NCBI RefSeq assembly: GCF_023887685.1
Contig: NZ_JAMWMR010000038.1
Coordinates: 1-47,981 of the forward strand
Length of the DNA: 47,981 bases
Reading direction: 5' to 3'
DNA from: Streptomyces macrolidinus
GTDB taxonomy: Bacteria > Actinomycetota > Actinomycetes > Streptomycetales > Streptomycetaceae
Shown here: positions 31,650 to 39,344 of the stretch, piece after piece
Layout: the number at the start of each line of letters is the position of its first letter
Numbering within the stretch: position 1 is the stretch's first letter
Made by a program: the position numbers and the translations under genes
The notes under the pieces: generated by a model
What the model saw: the letters and a program-made list of their open reading frames with translations, nothing else
Database searches by the model: none
What the model was told of the DNA's origin: nothing

Positions 31650-31945
31650 CTATGACATGCCCGACAACCGGCTCCGATACGAGCAGGCCGCGGTGACCAG
31701 AGCGAAGGCGAGGAGCCCATGGCGCCGGGGGGCGCGCCCCCCGGCGCCATCATGGCTGAAAGCCGTCCCTCGTCCGTCGCCACCAAGGTCAGGCCGGTCA
31801 TCAGGATCGCTGGGAGGGCGAGCAACTCCCGCCACGGGAAGGGCCCGAAGAGCGCACTCATGGTCCCGGCGAGCGTGGAGATTCCGGCGTCGAAGGCGAA
31901 CCGGAACAGCAGCTCCCCGAGGCGCACCCGCCCGGCGGCGCACAT
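31650..31945 (-). pseudogene. Membrane-protein C-terminal remnant
   Basis: Reading leftwards, RVRLGELLFRFAFDAGIST and SALFGPFPWRELLALPAIL followed by MTGLTLVATDEG are coding-like and partly hydrophobic. The ending LLAFALVTAACSYRSRLSGM is in another frame. The frameshift coincides with a perfect 32-bp palindrome. I do not recognise the family. No N-terminus is present. Confidence 0.45.
31719..31750. repeat. Perfect 32-bp palindrome without spacer
   Basis: Positions 31719-31734 (ATGGCGCCGGGGGGCG) are exactly the complement, reversed, of 31735-31750. There is no loop base. All but four of the 32 bases are G or C. Confidence 0.97.
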
Positions 31946-31949
31946 CCCT

Positions 31950-32289
31950 TAACCGGTGCCGCACGCCAAGCGGCAACCGGTCTTGGCCTCGCCCGGGTGC
32001 AGGTCGGCGGCCCGGCGCATCGACAGCCCGGGCAGGTCGGCCACCTGACAGCCCGCCGCGCGGGCCACCGTCAACGGCAGCGCACCGATGTTGGCGTCCT
32101 GGTCCACGACCACCAGAACAGTGCCGAACTTCGCCACCAGCTTGCTGAACAGCTCCAGCAGTTTCGGCTCGGTGTTGGCAGCCGCTTGTCGTGCACGGTT
32201 CTGCCATCCGCGGTCCGGCCGTGGGCGTGGTGGAACTCCTTGCCCAGGTCCAGGCCGAGGAAGAGACCTGTCGCGGTCGTGTCGACCAT
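31950..32289 (-). pseudogene. IS110-family transposase N-terminal remnant
   Basis: Starts with ATG 32289: MVDTTATGLFLGLDLGKEFH, the first Asp of the IS110 DEDD domain in LDLGK. A one-base loss near 32190 shifts the frame; the continuation is NTEPKLLELFSKLVAKFGTV, then 'LVVVDQDANIGALPLTVARA' and 'QVADLPGLSMRRAADLHPGE' with AKT. The next step, D-A-R-D, is lost and the sequence ends in a stop. The C-terminal Ser-containing domain is missing. The element is dead. Confidence 0.8.
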
Positions 32290-32489
32290 GTGCGCGTGCC
32301 CCTCGCCTCTTGTGTCCCCAACTCCCGGCCGTCCCTGCGGCACCACACGCCGGCAACCACGTCACGCAGACATCCCCGCCCTCAGCGGTCCGGCATTGCG
32401 CCGGACCAGGCGGTCGTCAGGCCCCTCATCAGCGGTCAAGTGGTGCCCCGAGGCCTGGCGGCAACACCCCCCCAGATCATGCGCGCGAC

Positions 32490-32720
32490 AGGGGGGAAAC
32501 TTCAAAGCCGTCCTCGCCCTTCGTGTACGTCGCGGGCGCAGGCCGGCCCGCGTCCGACACCTTCTTCGCGGCGCTCGCTGTCTTGTCCTTGACCGGATCA
32601 CACAGGGCGACGATCTGGACGCCGGGCATCGCCAGGAACAGGTCGATCATGCCGCCGCCGCGGTTGCCGAGCCCGACCATGCCGACCCACTTCGTTGAGA
32701 TCGCCGATCGCCCGTGAGCG
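32490..32720 (-). pseudogene. Gfo/Idh/MocA-family oxidoreductase N-terminal remnant
   Basis: The frame reads KWVGMVGLGNRGGGMIDLFL, then 'VQIVALCDPVKDKTASAAKK' and VSDAGRPAPATYT. The GLGNRG dinucleotide loop and the CDP acidic strand end are characteristic of Gfo/Idh/MocA sugar dehydrogenases. No proper start with ribosome-binding site is found, and the sequence breaks off after about 70 residues, before the catalytic E-K-P. It is a truncated remnant. Confidence 0.68.
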
Positions 32721-32860
32721 GCCACTACCATGGGTGCGGCTGCGACAGTACAACCGTCGCGACCAGGGCGGCCAAGAACGGGATGCAACCGATCCAGACC
32801 ATGGTGAACCGGTCAGGTTTGACCAAGAGGCCGTCGCGTCCTGGGATCTTTGGAGCACTT

Positions 32861-33142
32861 GTGGACCTGTTGACGCTCCTCGACGAAGCCGTGGCCGCCC
32901 TCAAGGCTCCTCTGGGTGAGGAGGAACAGGAACAGGGCTGGACCGATGATCTCCGGCGAGAGGTCCAGGCGGAGATCTCGCTCAGCCGCTCGGCTCTGCG
33001 TCGCCATGGCGCGGGCACGGTACGACATCTGCGCCCGCGCTTCGATGAGTGGATGGAGTGGGAGGGCGTGCGGACGGGGCGACTTCGAAGCCTGGTGACC
33101 GACGTGCAACGGTGTTTCGTGGACGCGCAGAGGGCAGCGTAG
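32861..33142 (+). CDS. Small acidic hypothetical protein
   Basis: A 93-residue frame from GTG 32861 with GGAG five bases upstream: MDLLTLLDEAVAALKAPLGE and continuing through ISLSRSALRRHGAGT and 'DEWMEWEGVRTGRLRSLV'. Helices are predicted throughout and there is no signal or membrane segment. Composition is coding-like. I recognise no family. Its surroundings are decayed genes, so it could itself be a remnant whose original N-terminus lay farther left in the same open frame. Confidence 0.5.
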   Translation: MDLLTLLDEAVAALKAPLGEEEQEQGWTDDLRREVQAEISLSRSALRRHGAGTVRHLRPRFDEWMEWEGVRTGRLRSLVTDVQRCFVDAQRAA

Positions 33143-33193
33143 GATGCCCGCCGACGCCCGGATGCTGCGCGGCAGCGTAGTCAGGTCGGGCGA

Positions 33194-33958
33194 TCAGTCG
33201 GCGAATCCGCCATTGCTCTTCAGTAGCTGTCCGTTGATCCACTGGCCCTGCGGTGAGCACAGGAACTCCACGAGGTGAGCGGTGTCCTGCGGGCTGCCCA
33301 GACGGCCCAGCGGCGTCTGGCGGAGTACATGCTCCCGAAGGTCGTCGGACATCCAACCCGTGTCGATCGGCCCCGGGTTGATCACGTTGGCGGTGATCCC
33401 GAGGTGGGCGAGTTCGTGGGCAGCGGCCAGGGTGATGCGGTCCAGTGCACCCTTGCTCGCCCCGTAGGGCAGGTTGCCGACGGTGTGGTCACTGGTCAGG
33501 CCGATCACACGTCCGGTTCCCGGAGCCCCGTGGAAACGCCGGCCGTACTCGCGGACAAGCAGCCAGGTGGCACGCGCGTTCACCGCGAAGTGGCGGTCGA
33601 AACTCTCCAAGGTGGTGTCGAGCAGGCCGGAGTCGACCGACTCGCAGTGGCACATCACCAAGGCGGTGATGGCGCCGAGGCGGCTCTCGGCCTCGTCGAA
33701 GACGCGCTCCGGGGCTCCCGGATCGGCGAGGTCCGCCTCCACGGCCACCGTTTCGGCGCCCCGTTCCGCCAGGCCCTTGGCGATGGTGTCCGCCGCGTCG
33801 GCCTCGACGCCCCAGGCCATGCGCGCGTCGTAGGGCGTCCAATAGGTGAAGGCGACGTTCCAGCCCGCCTGGGCCAACTGGCGAGCGATACCCGCACCGA
33901 TCCCGATGGAACGACCGACGCCGGTCACCAACGCAACCGGCCTGATGGTGTCGGACAA
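33194..33958 (-). CDS. Short-chain dehydrogenase/reductase
   Basis: A 254-residue classical SDR. It starts with TTG at 33958, with GGAG seven bases upstream, giving MSDTIRPVALVTGVGRSIGI. The cofactor loop is TGVGRSIGIGAG, a variant of TGxxxGIG. The NAG-equivalent 'ALVMCHCESVD' differs from the common NNAG. The catalytic region shows 'RVIGLTSDHTVGNLPYGASK' with Tyr-x-x-x-Lys as YGASK, and 'VINPGPIDTGWM' follows. The C-terminus NGGFAD is typical of FabG-like oxidoreductases. The substrate is unknown. It lies downstream of a small gene fragment on the same strand. Confidence 0.9.
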   Translation of the reverse strand: MSDTIRPVALVTGVGRSIGIGAGIARQLAQAGWNVAFTYWTPYDARMAWGVEADAADTIAKGLAERGAETVAVEADLADPGAPERVFDEAESRLGAITALVMCHCESVDSGLLDTTLESFDRHFAVNARATWLLVREYGRRFHGAPGTGRVIGLTSDHTVGNLPYGASKGALDRITLAAAHELAHLGITANVINPGPIDTGWMSDDLREHVLRQTPLGRLGSPQDTAHLVEFLCSPQGQWINGQLLKSNGGFAD

Positions 33959-34059
33959 GGGCTTCTCCGTTCATGGGCCTGGCAGCGCAGGAGTTCGTGG
34001 ATGGCCTGGTCGGTGCCGCCGTGCCGTCCGGTGGCGAAACAGCGGTCGGAAGACGCTCG

Positions 34060-34271
34060 GTGAGGATCACCACCAGTCGTGCCCTGTCAACGCCCCGATC
34101 AGCACGCCGGGAACGGTGGCCAGCGCACTCGACGGCCATCACATGCGTAGTACCCGGCCGATCCGTGGTGAACGGATGCCCGGCCGGCATCTCGCCGAAT
34201 GCCGTCAGCTGCCCCTCGAACCGAGCGGCCTCCGCCTGCGCCCTGCGCCGCCGCTCACCCCGCGAAATCAC
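34060..34271 (-). pseudogene. Hypothetical gene start, probably frameshifted
   Basis: GTG 34271 has a strong AGGAGG eight bases upstream and begins MISRGERRRRAQAEAARFEG, then 'LTAFGEMPAGHPFTTDRPGT'. The first 45 residues look genuine. After about 34120 the frame turns arginine-rich, while another frame gives TVPGVLIGALTGHDWW, suggesting a frameshift. The family is not recognised. It lies 110 bases upstream of the SDR gene and could once have been its operon partner. Confidence 0.45.
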
Positions 34272-34395
34272 CTGGTCATCCTCCTCCTGAGGATCGCTCA
34301 GCGCCAGCGGGTTCGCCCGCCCCGGACCACACCGATCCCCAGAGCTGCGCATCCACAACGGACATCAACGCACGAACGGTCCTCAGAGGCCGCCG

Positions 34396-34680
34396 TCACT
34401 GCGACCGCGCGCGCCTCGACCCGGCGGGTTCGGCGCGTTGCTCGTACGCCCACACCGCCAGTTGTGTGCGCGAGGCGGACCCCGGTCTGCGCAGGATGCG
34501 TTCGACGTGGTTCTCCGTGGTGCGCTGGGCGATCGTCAGGCGCGCCGCGATGTCCTTGTTGCTGAGGCCCTCGGTGACCAGCTCCGCGACCTGGCTCTCG
34601 CGCCGCGTCAGCCCCGGCCGCCGCGCCGACTCCGCGGCCTCGGCCGCGTCGTCCAGTACGTAGGCCATCGCCTCGTCCAC
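34396..34680 (-). pseudogene. LuxR-type helix-turn-helix fragment
   Basis: The frame gives 'LTRRESQVAELVTEGLSNKD', then IAARLTIAQRTTENHVERIL and SASRTQLAVWAYEQ, the C-terminal LuxR DNA-binding domain as found at the end of large LAL-type regulators. Only about 30 residues precede it and no ribosome-binding site is present at GTG 34680. The rest of the regulator is missing, and another gene fragment starts just to the right on the opposite strand. It is probably the tail of a lost regulator. Confidence 0.72.
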
Positions 34681-34706
34681 GGTGGCGCGCGCACCGCGGC
34701 GAAATC

Positions 34707-35108
34707 ATGGTCGGTTCTGCACTGTTCCTGATCGTCGGGTTCATCGCGGGAGCGGGGGGCGCGGTCGCGTCAGCGATCTACTACCTCAGCTCAGGTGTCC
34801 AACTGTCCGCCCCGGAAAACAAGTTCGGAGACTCCCTGTCCCAACACATGCCCGACATCATCGAGATCGGGCTCGTATTCTGGCTCACACTCGGACTGTT
34901 GGCCGCACTCACCAGGGGGATCCCTCGTCGGTACCTGGTCTTCGTCCTGTGCTCCTACGGCAAACTGCCCTGGCGACTCCGTGCGTTCCTGGACTGGGCC
35001 TGTACCGCAGGAGTGCTGCGGCTGTCGGGTAACGCCTACCAGTTTCGCCACCGCGAAATCCAGCGGTGGCTCGTCAGCCACCATTCCCCCACCGACGACC
35101 GAGCATAG
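34707..35108 (+). pseudogene. C-terminal end of a NACHT-like membrane NTPase
   Basis: 133 codons: two hydrophobic segments (ALFLIVGFIAGAGGAVASA, IIEIGLVFWLTLGLLAALT), then LPWRLRAFLDWACTAGVLRL and 'GNAYQFRHREIQRWLVSHH'. In Streptomyces, 'YG.LPWRL..FL..A...G.LR..G..YQFRH..LQ..L' is the C-terminal signature of large proteins with a NACHT-type NTPase followed by membrane helices. The NTPase part is absent and no ribosome-binding site precedes the ATG at 34707, so this is the cut-off end. Confidence 0.6.
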
Positions 35109-35219
35109 GACGCAGAGCGATCCGTTCCGGCAGCCGCGTGGTGAACGGGCCGCTCGGCAGGGCCGAGCAGCTCGAGGCTCCCAGAACGGCGAACGCGCGT
35201 TCGTGGTGCGCTCGCGGCG

Positions 35220-36530
35220 TCACACCCGGCGGGCCAACCTGGTAGTTCCCTGTACTCCGTGGGCGCGTTGCGCGATCCAGCCGGCCATCGCCCGTACGCC
35301 GACGCCGATGGCGCGCTCGTCCGGGGAGAAGTCGGGATAGTGCGGGTAGCTCGTGGTGATGGATGCTCCAGGAGCGCGGACGCCGAGAAACGTGTACGTA
35401 CCGGGGATCCGGTCCAGGTAGAGGGCGAAGTCCTCGCCGCTGAAGGGCGGGAAGGCGGTCTGAAGCTCGATGACCGTGTCACGGCCGACGGTGCGGCGCA
35501 GGTGACGGGCGAGCAGGTCGCCGTCGTGCTCCGGGCAGACCAGGGCCGGGAACGGCTCGGCGGGGAAGCGCGTCACGGTCCCCGCGTACGCCATGCTCGC
35601 TCGGCGGATGTCCCCACGGACCTCCACGTACCGCTCCGGCGGCCAGCAGCGATAGGACACCTTTACCATGGCCTCCTGGGGCGTGGCCCGGAGGGCTACG
35701 AACCGCGCCAGCGGACCGTCGGGCGTCTTGGAGTCGGCGATGATGCGCTCCAGGTCCGCCGCGGTCTGCGGCAGTGCCACAGTGGCGAGCGCGCCGATGT
35801 CGGCGCTCAGGCGCCGCGCGGTATCGAGCGCGTCCGACCCGGAGAGGGTCACCTCCGCCTTGTCCTGGCCCGGCATCCCGTAGCCCGACGTCACGGCGAA
35901 CCTGCCGACCGGGAAAGGGCCGCAGTGCAGCGCATGGATCTCCTCGATACCCATACGCTCCAACACGCCCGCGTCGATCAGCGCGCGGGCGCCGGACAGG
36001 GCCTCCTCGGCAGGCTGGAAGAGGAAGACCACCGTTCCGCTCAACCGCTGCCGCAGCCGCGCCAGGACCCGAGCGACGCCGATACCCACCGCGGTGTGGA
36101 CGTCATGGCCACAGACGTGGGCCGGCGCGGGACCTGTCCCGACGATATCCGAGGGCGGAACCGCGTCCATGTCGGCCCGGTAGGCAACGGTCCGGCCCGG
36201 ACGCGTACCCCGCAGGACACCGACGACGCCGTGACCGCCCACCCCGGTGGTCACGGTCAGCCCCGCCGCCCGCAGCTCCCGGGCCACCACAGCGGCCGTA
36301 CGCTGCTCCAGCCCCGGGGCTTCGGGGTGCCGGTGGATGTCCCGCCGCAACTCGATCAACGCGCGCTCCAGACACGCCACTTCCGCGGCCACCGCCGCCT
36401 GTCTCACCGGCCCTCCCCATCCTCCGGCCACGGCCGTGTCTGCGCCTGCGAACATCGTTCCCGCACCGGCCGCCGCTGCCCCGGCCAGTAACGTGCGGCG
36501 CCCGAGAGCGCGTTCCATGGGACGACTCAC
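35220..36530 (-). CDS. Tat-secreted M20D-family amidohydrolase
   Basis: A 436-residue enzyme. GTG 36530 is chosen because GGAGG lies five bases before; the longer upstream frame is not protein-like. The signal reads ALGRRTLLAGAAAAGAGTMF (Arg 11-12), a twin-arginine motif. The M20D features follow: LRRDIHRHPEAPGLE, 'VAYRADMDAVP', HVCGHDVHTAVG with the metal-binding Cys-Gly-His-Asp, 'VFLFQPAEEALSG', and a late FSGEDFALYLD. This matches amidohydrolases that cleave N-acyl or hippurate-like bonds, including IAA-amino acid hydrolases. It is the second exported M20 enzyme in the window but from a different subfamily than the one at 22379. Confidence 0.92.
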   Translation of the reverse strand: MSRPMERALGRRTLLAGAAAAGAGTMFAGADTAVAGGWGGPVRQAAVAAEVACLERALIELRRDIHRHPEAPGLEQRTAAVVARELRAAGLTVTTGVGGHGVVGVLRGTRPGRTVAYRADMDAVPPSDIVGTGPAPAHVCGHDVHTAVGIGVARVLARLRQRLSGTVVFLFQPAEEALSGARALIDAGVLERMGIEEIHALHCGPFPVGRFAVTSGYGMPGQDKAEVTLSGSDALDTARRLSADIGALATVALPQTAADLERIIADSKTPDGPLARFVALRATPQEAMVKVSYRCWPPERYVEVRGDIRRASMAYAGTVTRFPAEPFPALVCPEHDGDLLARHLRRTVGRDTVIELQTAFPPFSGEDFALYLDRIPGTYTFLGVRAPGASITTSYPHYPDFSPDERAIGVGVRAMAGWIAQRAHGVQGTTRLARRV

Positions 36531-36719
36531 TGGTTCCTCCTTCGGCTCACGTTGTTGTCCGGGAAACACGATCGCCGCACATTGCTGCCGCTGCCCATCC
36601 GGTCGGCCACCATGGGGGAGTGGGGGTAGCCTCCCGCCCGAATCTCTGGTTCTGCCGACGTCGCAGCTCACCGAGGTGACCCCGCGCCGCGAGAACTAGC
36701 CGTCCACCCGCCGCCGTTG

Positions 36720-37010
36720 ATGGCCGAACTGGTCCGGGTACTGGAGACACGGATCCTCGACCGCTTGGAGATCCTGCTGGCCTCCGGCGAGCTGCTCGGA
36801 CCGGTCAGGGCCCGGCTGCGCGTGGAGGCCGAGGCCTGGGCCGCTCAACTGCTGAGCGCCGACCGGGAGCAGGCCACCCTGACCGCGGCTCGGCTCATCC
36901 GGGTGCTGTTCCCCGGCTACGCACCCTTCGACCTGCCCACCTCGTGGTGGCGTACGGCACTGGGGCGGGCCGTGGCCCGCACGACCGGGCACCCCACGCG
37001 GCGGCCGTGT
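36720..37010 (+). pseudogene. Conserved helical hypothetical protein, 3' end frameshifted
   Basis: From ATG 36720 the protein begins MAELVRVLETRILDRLEILL, then 'SGELLGPVRARLRVEAEAW', 'DREQATLTAARLIRVLFPGY' and 'SWWRTALGRAVARTTGHP'. This looks like a conserved Streptomyces protein family of about 140 residues with no known role. Right after GHP the frame becomes arginine-rich; shifting one base gives HAAAVSERIPCH, a more natural continuation. A frameshift near 37000 is therefore likely. The reading frame remains open far beyond, overlapping the next gene, so a longer aberrant product is possible. Confidence 0.5.
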
Positions 37011-37023
37011 CGGAGAGAATCCC

Positions 37024-37460
37024 GTGCCACCCCAAGAAGTGATCATCGACGATCGCCCGGTACATCTGGCCGTCCGCGACCACGGCGGCAGCGGATCTCC
37101 CGTGCTGCTGCTCCACAGCCTCGGCGGCACCCTCTTGCACGGGGACAGGGTCGCACCGCCGCCCACCGGGCCGTCTCCATGAACCTGCGCAGTCACGGAC
37201 TGTCCGGCGACGGGCCGTGGGAGTGGGACGGTCCTGGACGATGCGCAGGCGGTCATCGCCCACTTCGGCCTGCACGCGCCCCCCGTGATGGTCGGCCACC
37301 CCCTCGGTGGCATGGTCGGGGTGCGACGGGCGCTGCGCCATCCGGACAGCCCCGGCATCGGATCGCCTCGGCGACGGCTTCTCCAACCGTTTCGATCAGG
37401 AACTCGCCGATGCCTTTCGCCACCTTACGGACATCCGTGGCGCTTCTCCGTCCTCACGTA
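37024..37460 (+). pseudogene. Alpha/beta hydrolase pseudogene with a mutated nucleophile elbow
   Basis: GTG 37024 has GGAGAG seven bases upstream and gives MPPQEVIIDDRPVHLAVRDH, then 'GSPVLLLHSLGGT'. Later parts occur in other frames: RAVSMNLRSHGLSGDGPWEW, 'DDAQAVIAHFGLHAPPVMVG' followed by HPLGGMVGV, and 'DGFSNRFDQELADAFRHL'. The nucleophile elbow that should be GHSLGG is GHPLGG, so the catalytic Ser is Pro. With several frameshifts and a missing C-terminus, the gene is dead. Confidence 0.75.
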
Positions 37461-37578
37461 CGACCACGCTGCACAGCGCACTCTGGACTTCACGCCGACA
37501 CCCCGGCGACAGTTGCACTGCGACACTGTTGCCCCGCCTGCGCAGCAGGCGGCCAAGCCCGCCGGACCGGAGGTTGAC

Positions 37579-38601
37579 ATGGGAGTCCTGACTACAGCCG
37601 TGTGCACACAGCTCGGCATCGAACACCCGGTCGTCCAGGCGCCCATCGGGTCTGCCGCCACGCCCGAGTTGGCCGCGGCGGTGTCCGCGGCGGGCGGACT
37701 CGGCTCCCTCGCCCTCACCTGGACGTCGCCGCCCGCCGCGAGGACCGTGATCCGCAGGGTGCGGGAGCTGACGGACCGTCCCTTCGCTGTCAACCTCGTC
37801 CTCGACTTCGAGGTCGGGGAACTGCTGCGGCTCTGCCTCGACGAGCGGGTCCCGGTCATCTCCACGTTCTGGGGCGACCCAACGCCGGTGGTTCCCCAGG
37901 TCCATGCGTCCGGCGCGCTCCACCTGCACACCGTGGGTTCCGTCGACGAGGCCGACACGGCACTGGCGGCCGGGGTGGACGGCATCGTCGCGCAGGGCTG
38001 GGAGGCAGGCGGACACGTCCGCGGCAAGGTGTCCACCATGGCGTTGGTCCCCGCCGTGGTCGACCGGGCCGGTCCGGTGCCGGTGCTCGCGGCCGGCGGC
38101 ATCGCCGACGGACGGGGTCTGGCCGCCGCCCTTGCGCTCGGGGCCCAGGGCGCCTGGATGGGTACCCGCTTCCTGGCCGCACGGGAGGCCGCGAGCCACC
38201 GGGTGTACCGCGAGGCGCTGCTCGGATCGGCTGCGCAGGACGCCTCCTACACCCGCTGCTTCGACGGGGGCTGGCCGCACGCCCCGCACCGCGCCCTGCG
38301 CAACTCCACGATGGCGGACTGGGAGGCGGCGGGCTCTCCCTCGGCACCGGATCGGCCCGGCGAGGGCACGGTGCTGGCTACCGACGGCGCGGGCGGTGTC
38401 CACCACCGGTACGACGACACCGTCCCCCTCGCCGGGATGTCCGGCGACCTGGAGGCCCTCGCCCTGTACGCCGGCCAGTCGGTCGGCCTGGTGAACGACG
38501 TGGCCGGCGCGGCAGAGATCGTCACGGATGTCGTCGCACAAGCCCATCGGCTCGTGCGTGCGCCCGACGGCCGCTATCGGCAACGAGGCGGGGCGAGTTG
38601 A
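37579..38601 (+). CDS. Nitronate monooxygenase family flavoenzyme
   Basis: A 340-residue TIM-barrel flavoprotein from ATG 37579, with GGAGG five bases upstream. The family start is 'LGIEHPVVQAPIGSAATPEL' then AAAVSAAGGLGSLAL. FMN-binding motifs include VDGIVAQGWEAGGHVRG, 'VPVLAAGGIADGRGLAAALA' and GAQGAWMGTRFLA. It oxidises alkyl nitronates such as propionate-3-nitronate to carbonyl plus nitrite, or acts on related substrates. Members without the catalytic His of fungal enzymes form other classes; here His in 'EAGGHVRG' is in place. It is single, follows hydrolase debris, and is closed by a hairpin at 38632. Confidence 0.9.
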   Translation: MGVLTTAVCTQLGIEHPVVQAPIGSAATPELAAAVSAAGGLGSLALTWTSPPAARTVIRRVRELTDRPFAVNLVLDFEVGELLRLCLDERVPVISTFWGDPTPVVPQVHASGALHLHTVGSVDEADTALAAGVDGIVAQGWEAGGHVRGKVSTMALVPAVVDRAGPVPVLAAGGIADGRGLAAALALGAQGAWMGTRFLAAREAASHRVYREALLGSAAQDASYTRCFDGGWPHAPHRALRNSTMADWEAAGSPSAPDRPGEGTVLATDGAGGVHHRYDDTVPLAGMSGDLEALALYAGQSVGLVNDVAGAAEIVTDVVAQAHRLVRAPDGRYRQRGGAS

Positions 38602-38631
38602 GTTCTGGAAGGCGACCCTTGACGCGTACGC

Positions 38632-38654
38632 CCCCGGCGAGGCCATCGCCGGGG
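38632..38654 (+). terminator. Hairpin after the nitronate monooxygenase gene
   Basis: CCCCGGCGA and TCGCCGGGG form a perfect nine-bp stem with a five-base loop, 30 bases past the stop codon. It borders the TnpB remnant directly, so it might also belong to that element. Confidence 0.5.
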
Positions 38655-38659
38655 CGGGG

Positions 38660-38923
38660 CCCGGGTGCGGTGTCACCCATGACCGCGACGAGAACGCGGC
38701 GAAGAACCCCCTGGCCGCCGGGCCGACGGTGTCGGCCTGTGGAGCCAGTGCAATACCTCAACGGAGCACTCCGGGCGGGCAGTCGGCGATGAAGGGGCGC
38801 GGCAGGGCCAGAGAGCTTCCGGCCGTCTTCACCCGGATGTGGGTCCGCGCTCTGCCCGAGACGGCTGTGATCGGCCGCACCCGGGCGTCCGTCAGGGGCG
38901 TTCGTGCCCCGTTGCCGTTGTGA
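38660..38923 (+). pseudogene. TnpB (IS200/IS605 OrfB) C-terminal remnant
   Basis: The frame reads GCGVTHDRDENAAKNPLAAG, then SACGASAIPQRSTPGGQSAM. The C-G-x-x-H-D-R-D-x-N-A-A-x-N motif is the third RuvC motif with its catalytic Asp plus the end of the zinc-ribbon of TnpB nucleases, and 'PQRSTPGGQSA' is the usual Streptomyces tail. Nothing upstream of the first Cys matches TnpB: the preceding frame overlaps the end of the nitronate monooxygenase gene. So only the last part of the gene remains. Confidence 0.7.
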
Positions 38924-39245
38924 GCATCCCTCGGCCCGCCGCGCCGTAGCGGACCAATGCCCATGCCAGGACACCCGGCGCGGCGCCGCCGTCTCGGCAC
39001 CGCCCGCCAGGCGTCGCTCCGCACCCACGGCGGCCGGCCGCCTACGAGGGGCCGGACTCCCAGTGCTGCCCGCCGGTGACCACGACGGTGGAGTCCACCG
39101 CGGTGCCCCCTTGCCGCTCCGTTGACGTGGCGTCGTCACCGGCGCACCACCGCGAATCGTTACCGACGCACACCGCGAAAGCGTCGCCCGTGACTACTTG
39201 CATGATCGTCCGTGCGGTCGGGGAATACCCCCGCCTTCCGTTATT
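38924..39245. other. Spacer upstream of the pirin gene
   Basis: About 320 bases with no gene. The left part may be the former right end of the TnpB element, where a short foldable guide-RNA-like end would be expected, but I cannot define one by eye. Confidence 0.35.
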
Positions 39246-39259
39246 GTTGAACGGTCAAC
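39246..39259. promoter_or_regulatory. Candidate operator upstream of pirin
   Basis: GTTGAACGGTCAAC is an inverted repeat GTTGA-N4-TCAAC, 85 bases before the pirin start, in locally AT-richer sequence. It resembles MarR-type operator symmetry. No regulator gene lies next to it. Confidence 0.45.
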
Positions 39260-39344
39260 CAAAAGGCTTGGATCGCAAGCACCGACCTCAGGGCTCAGAA
39301 CCGCGGGCCTCAGAGGGCCGGCGTCGGCCAGAAAGGACAGCACC

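Noticed and set aside
33489..34271. Long continuation of the GTG 34271 frame through the SDR gene
   Set aside because: Beyond about 34120 it is an arginine/glycine-rich shadow of the SDR gene, which has clear motifs in its own frame.
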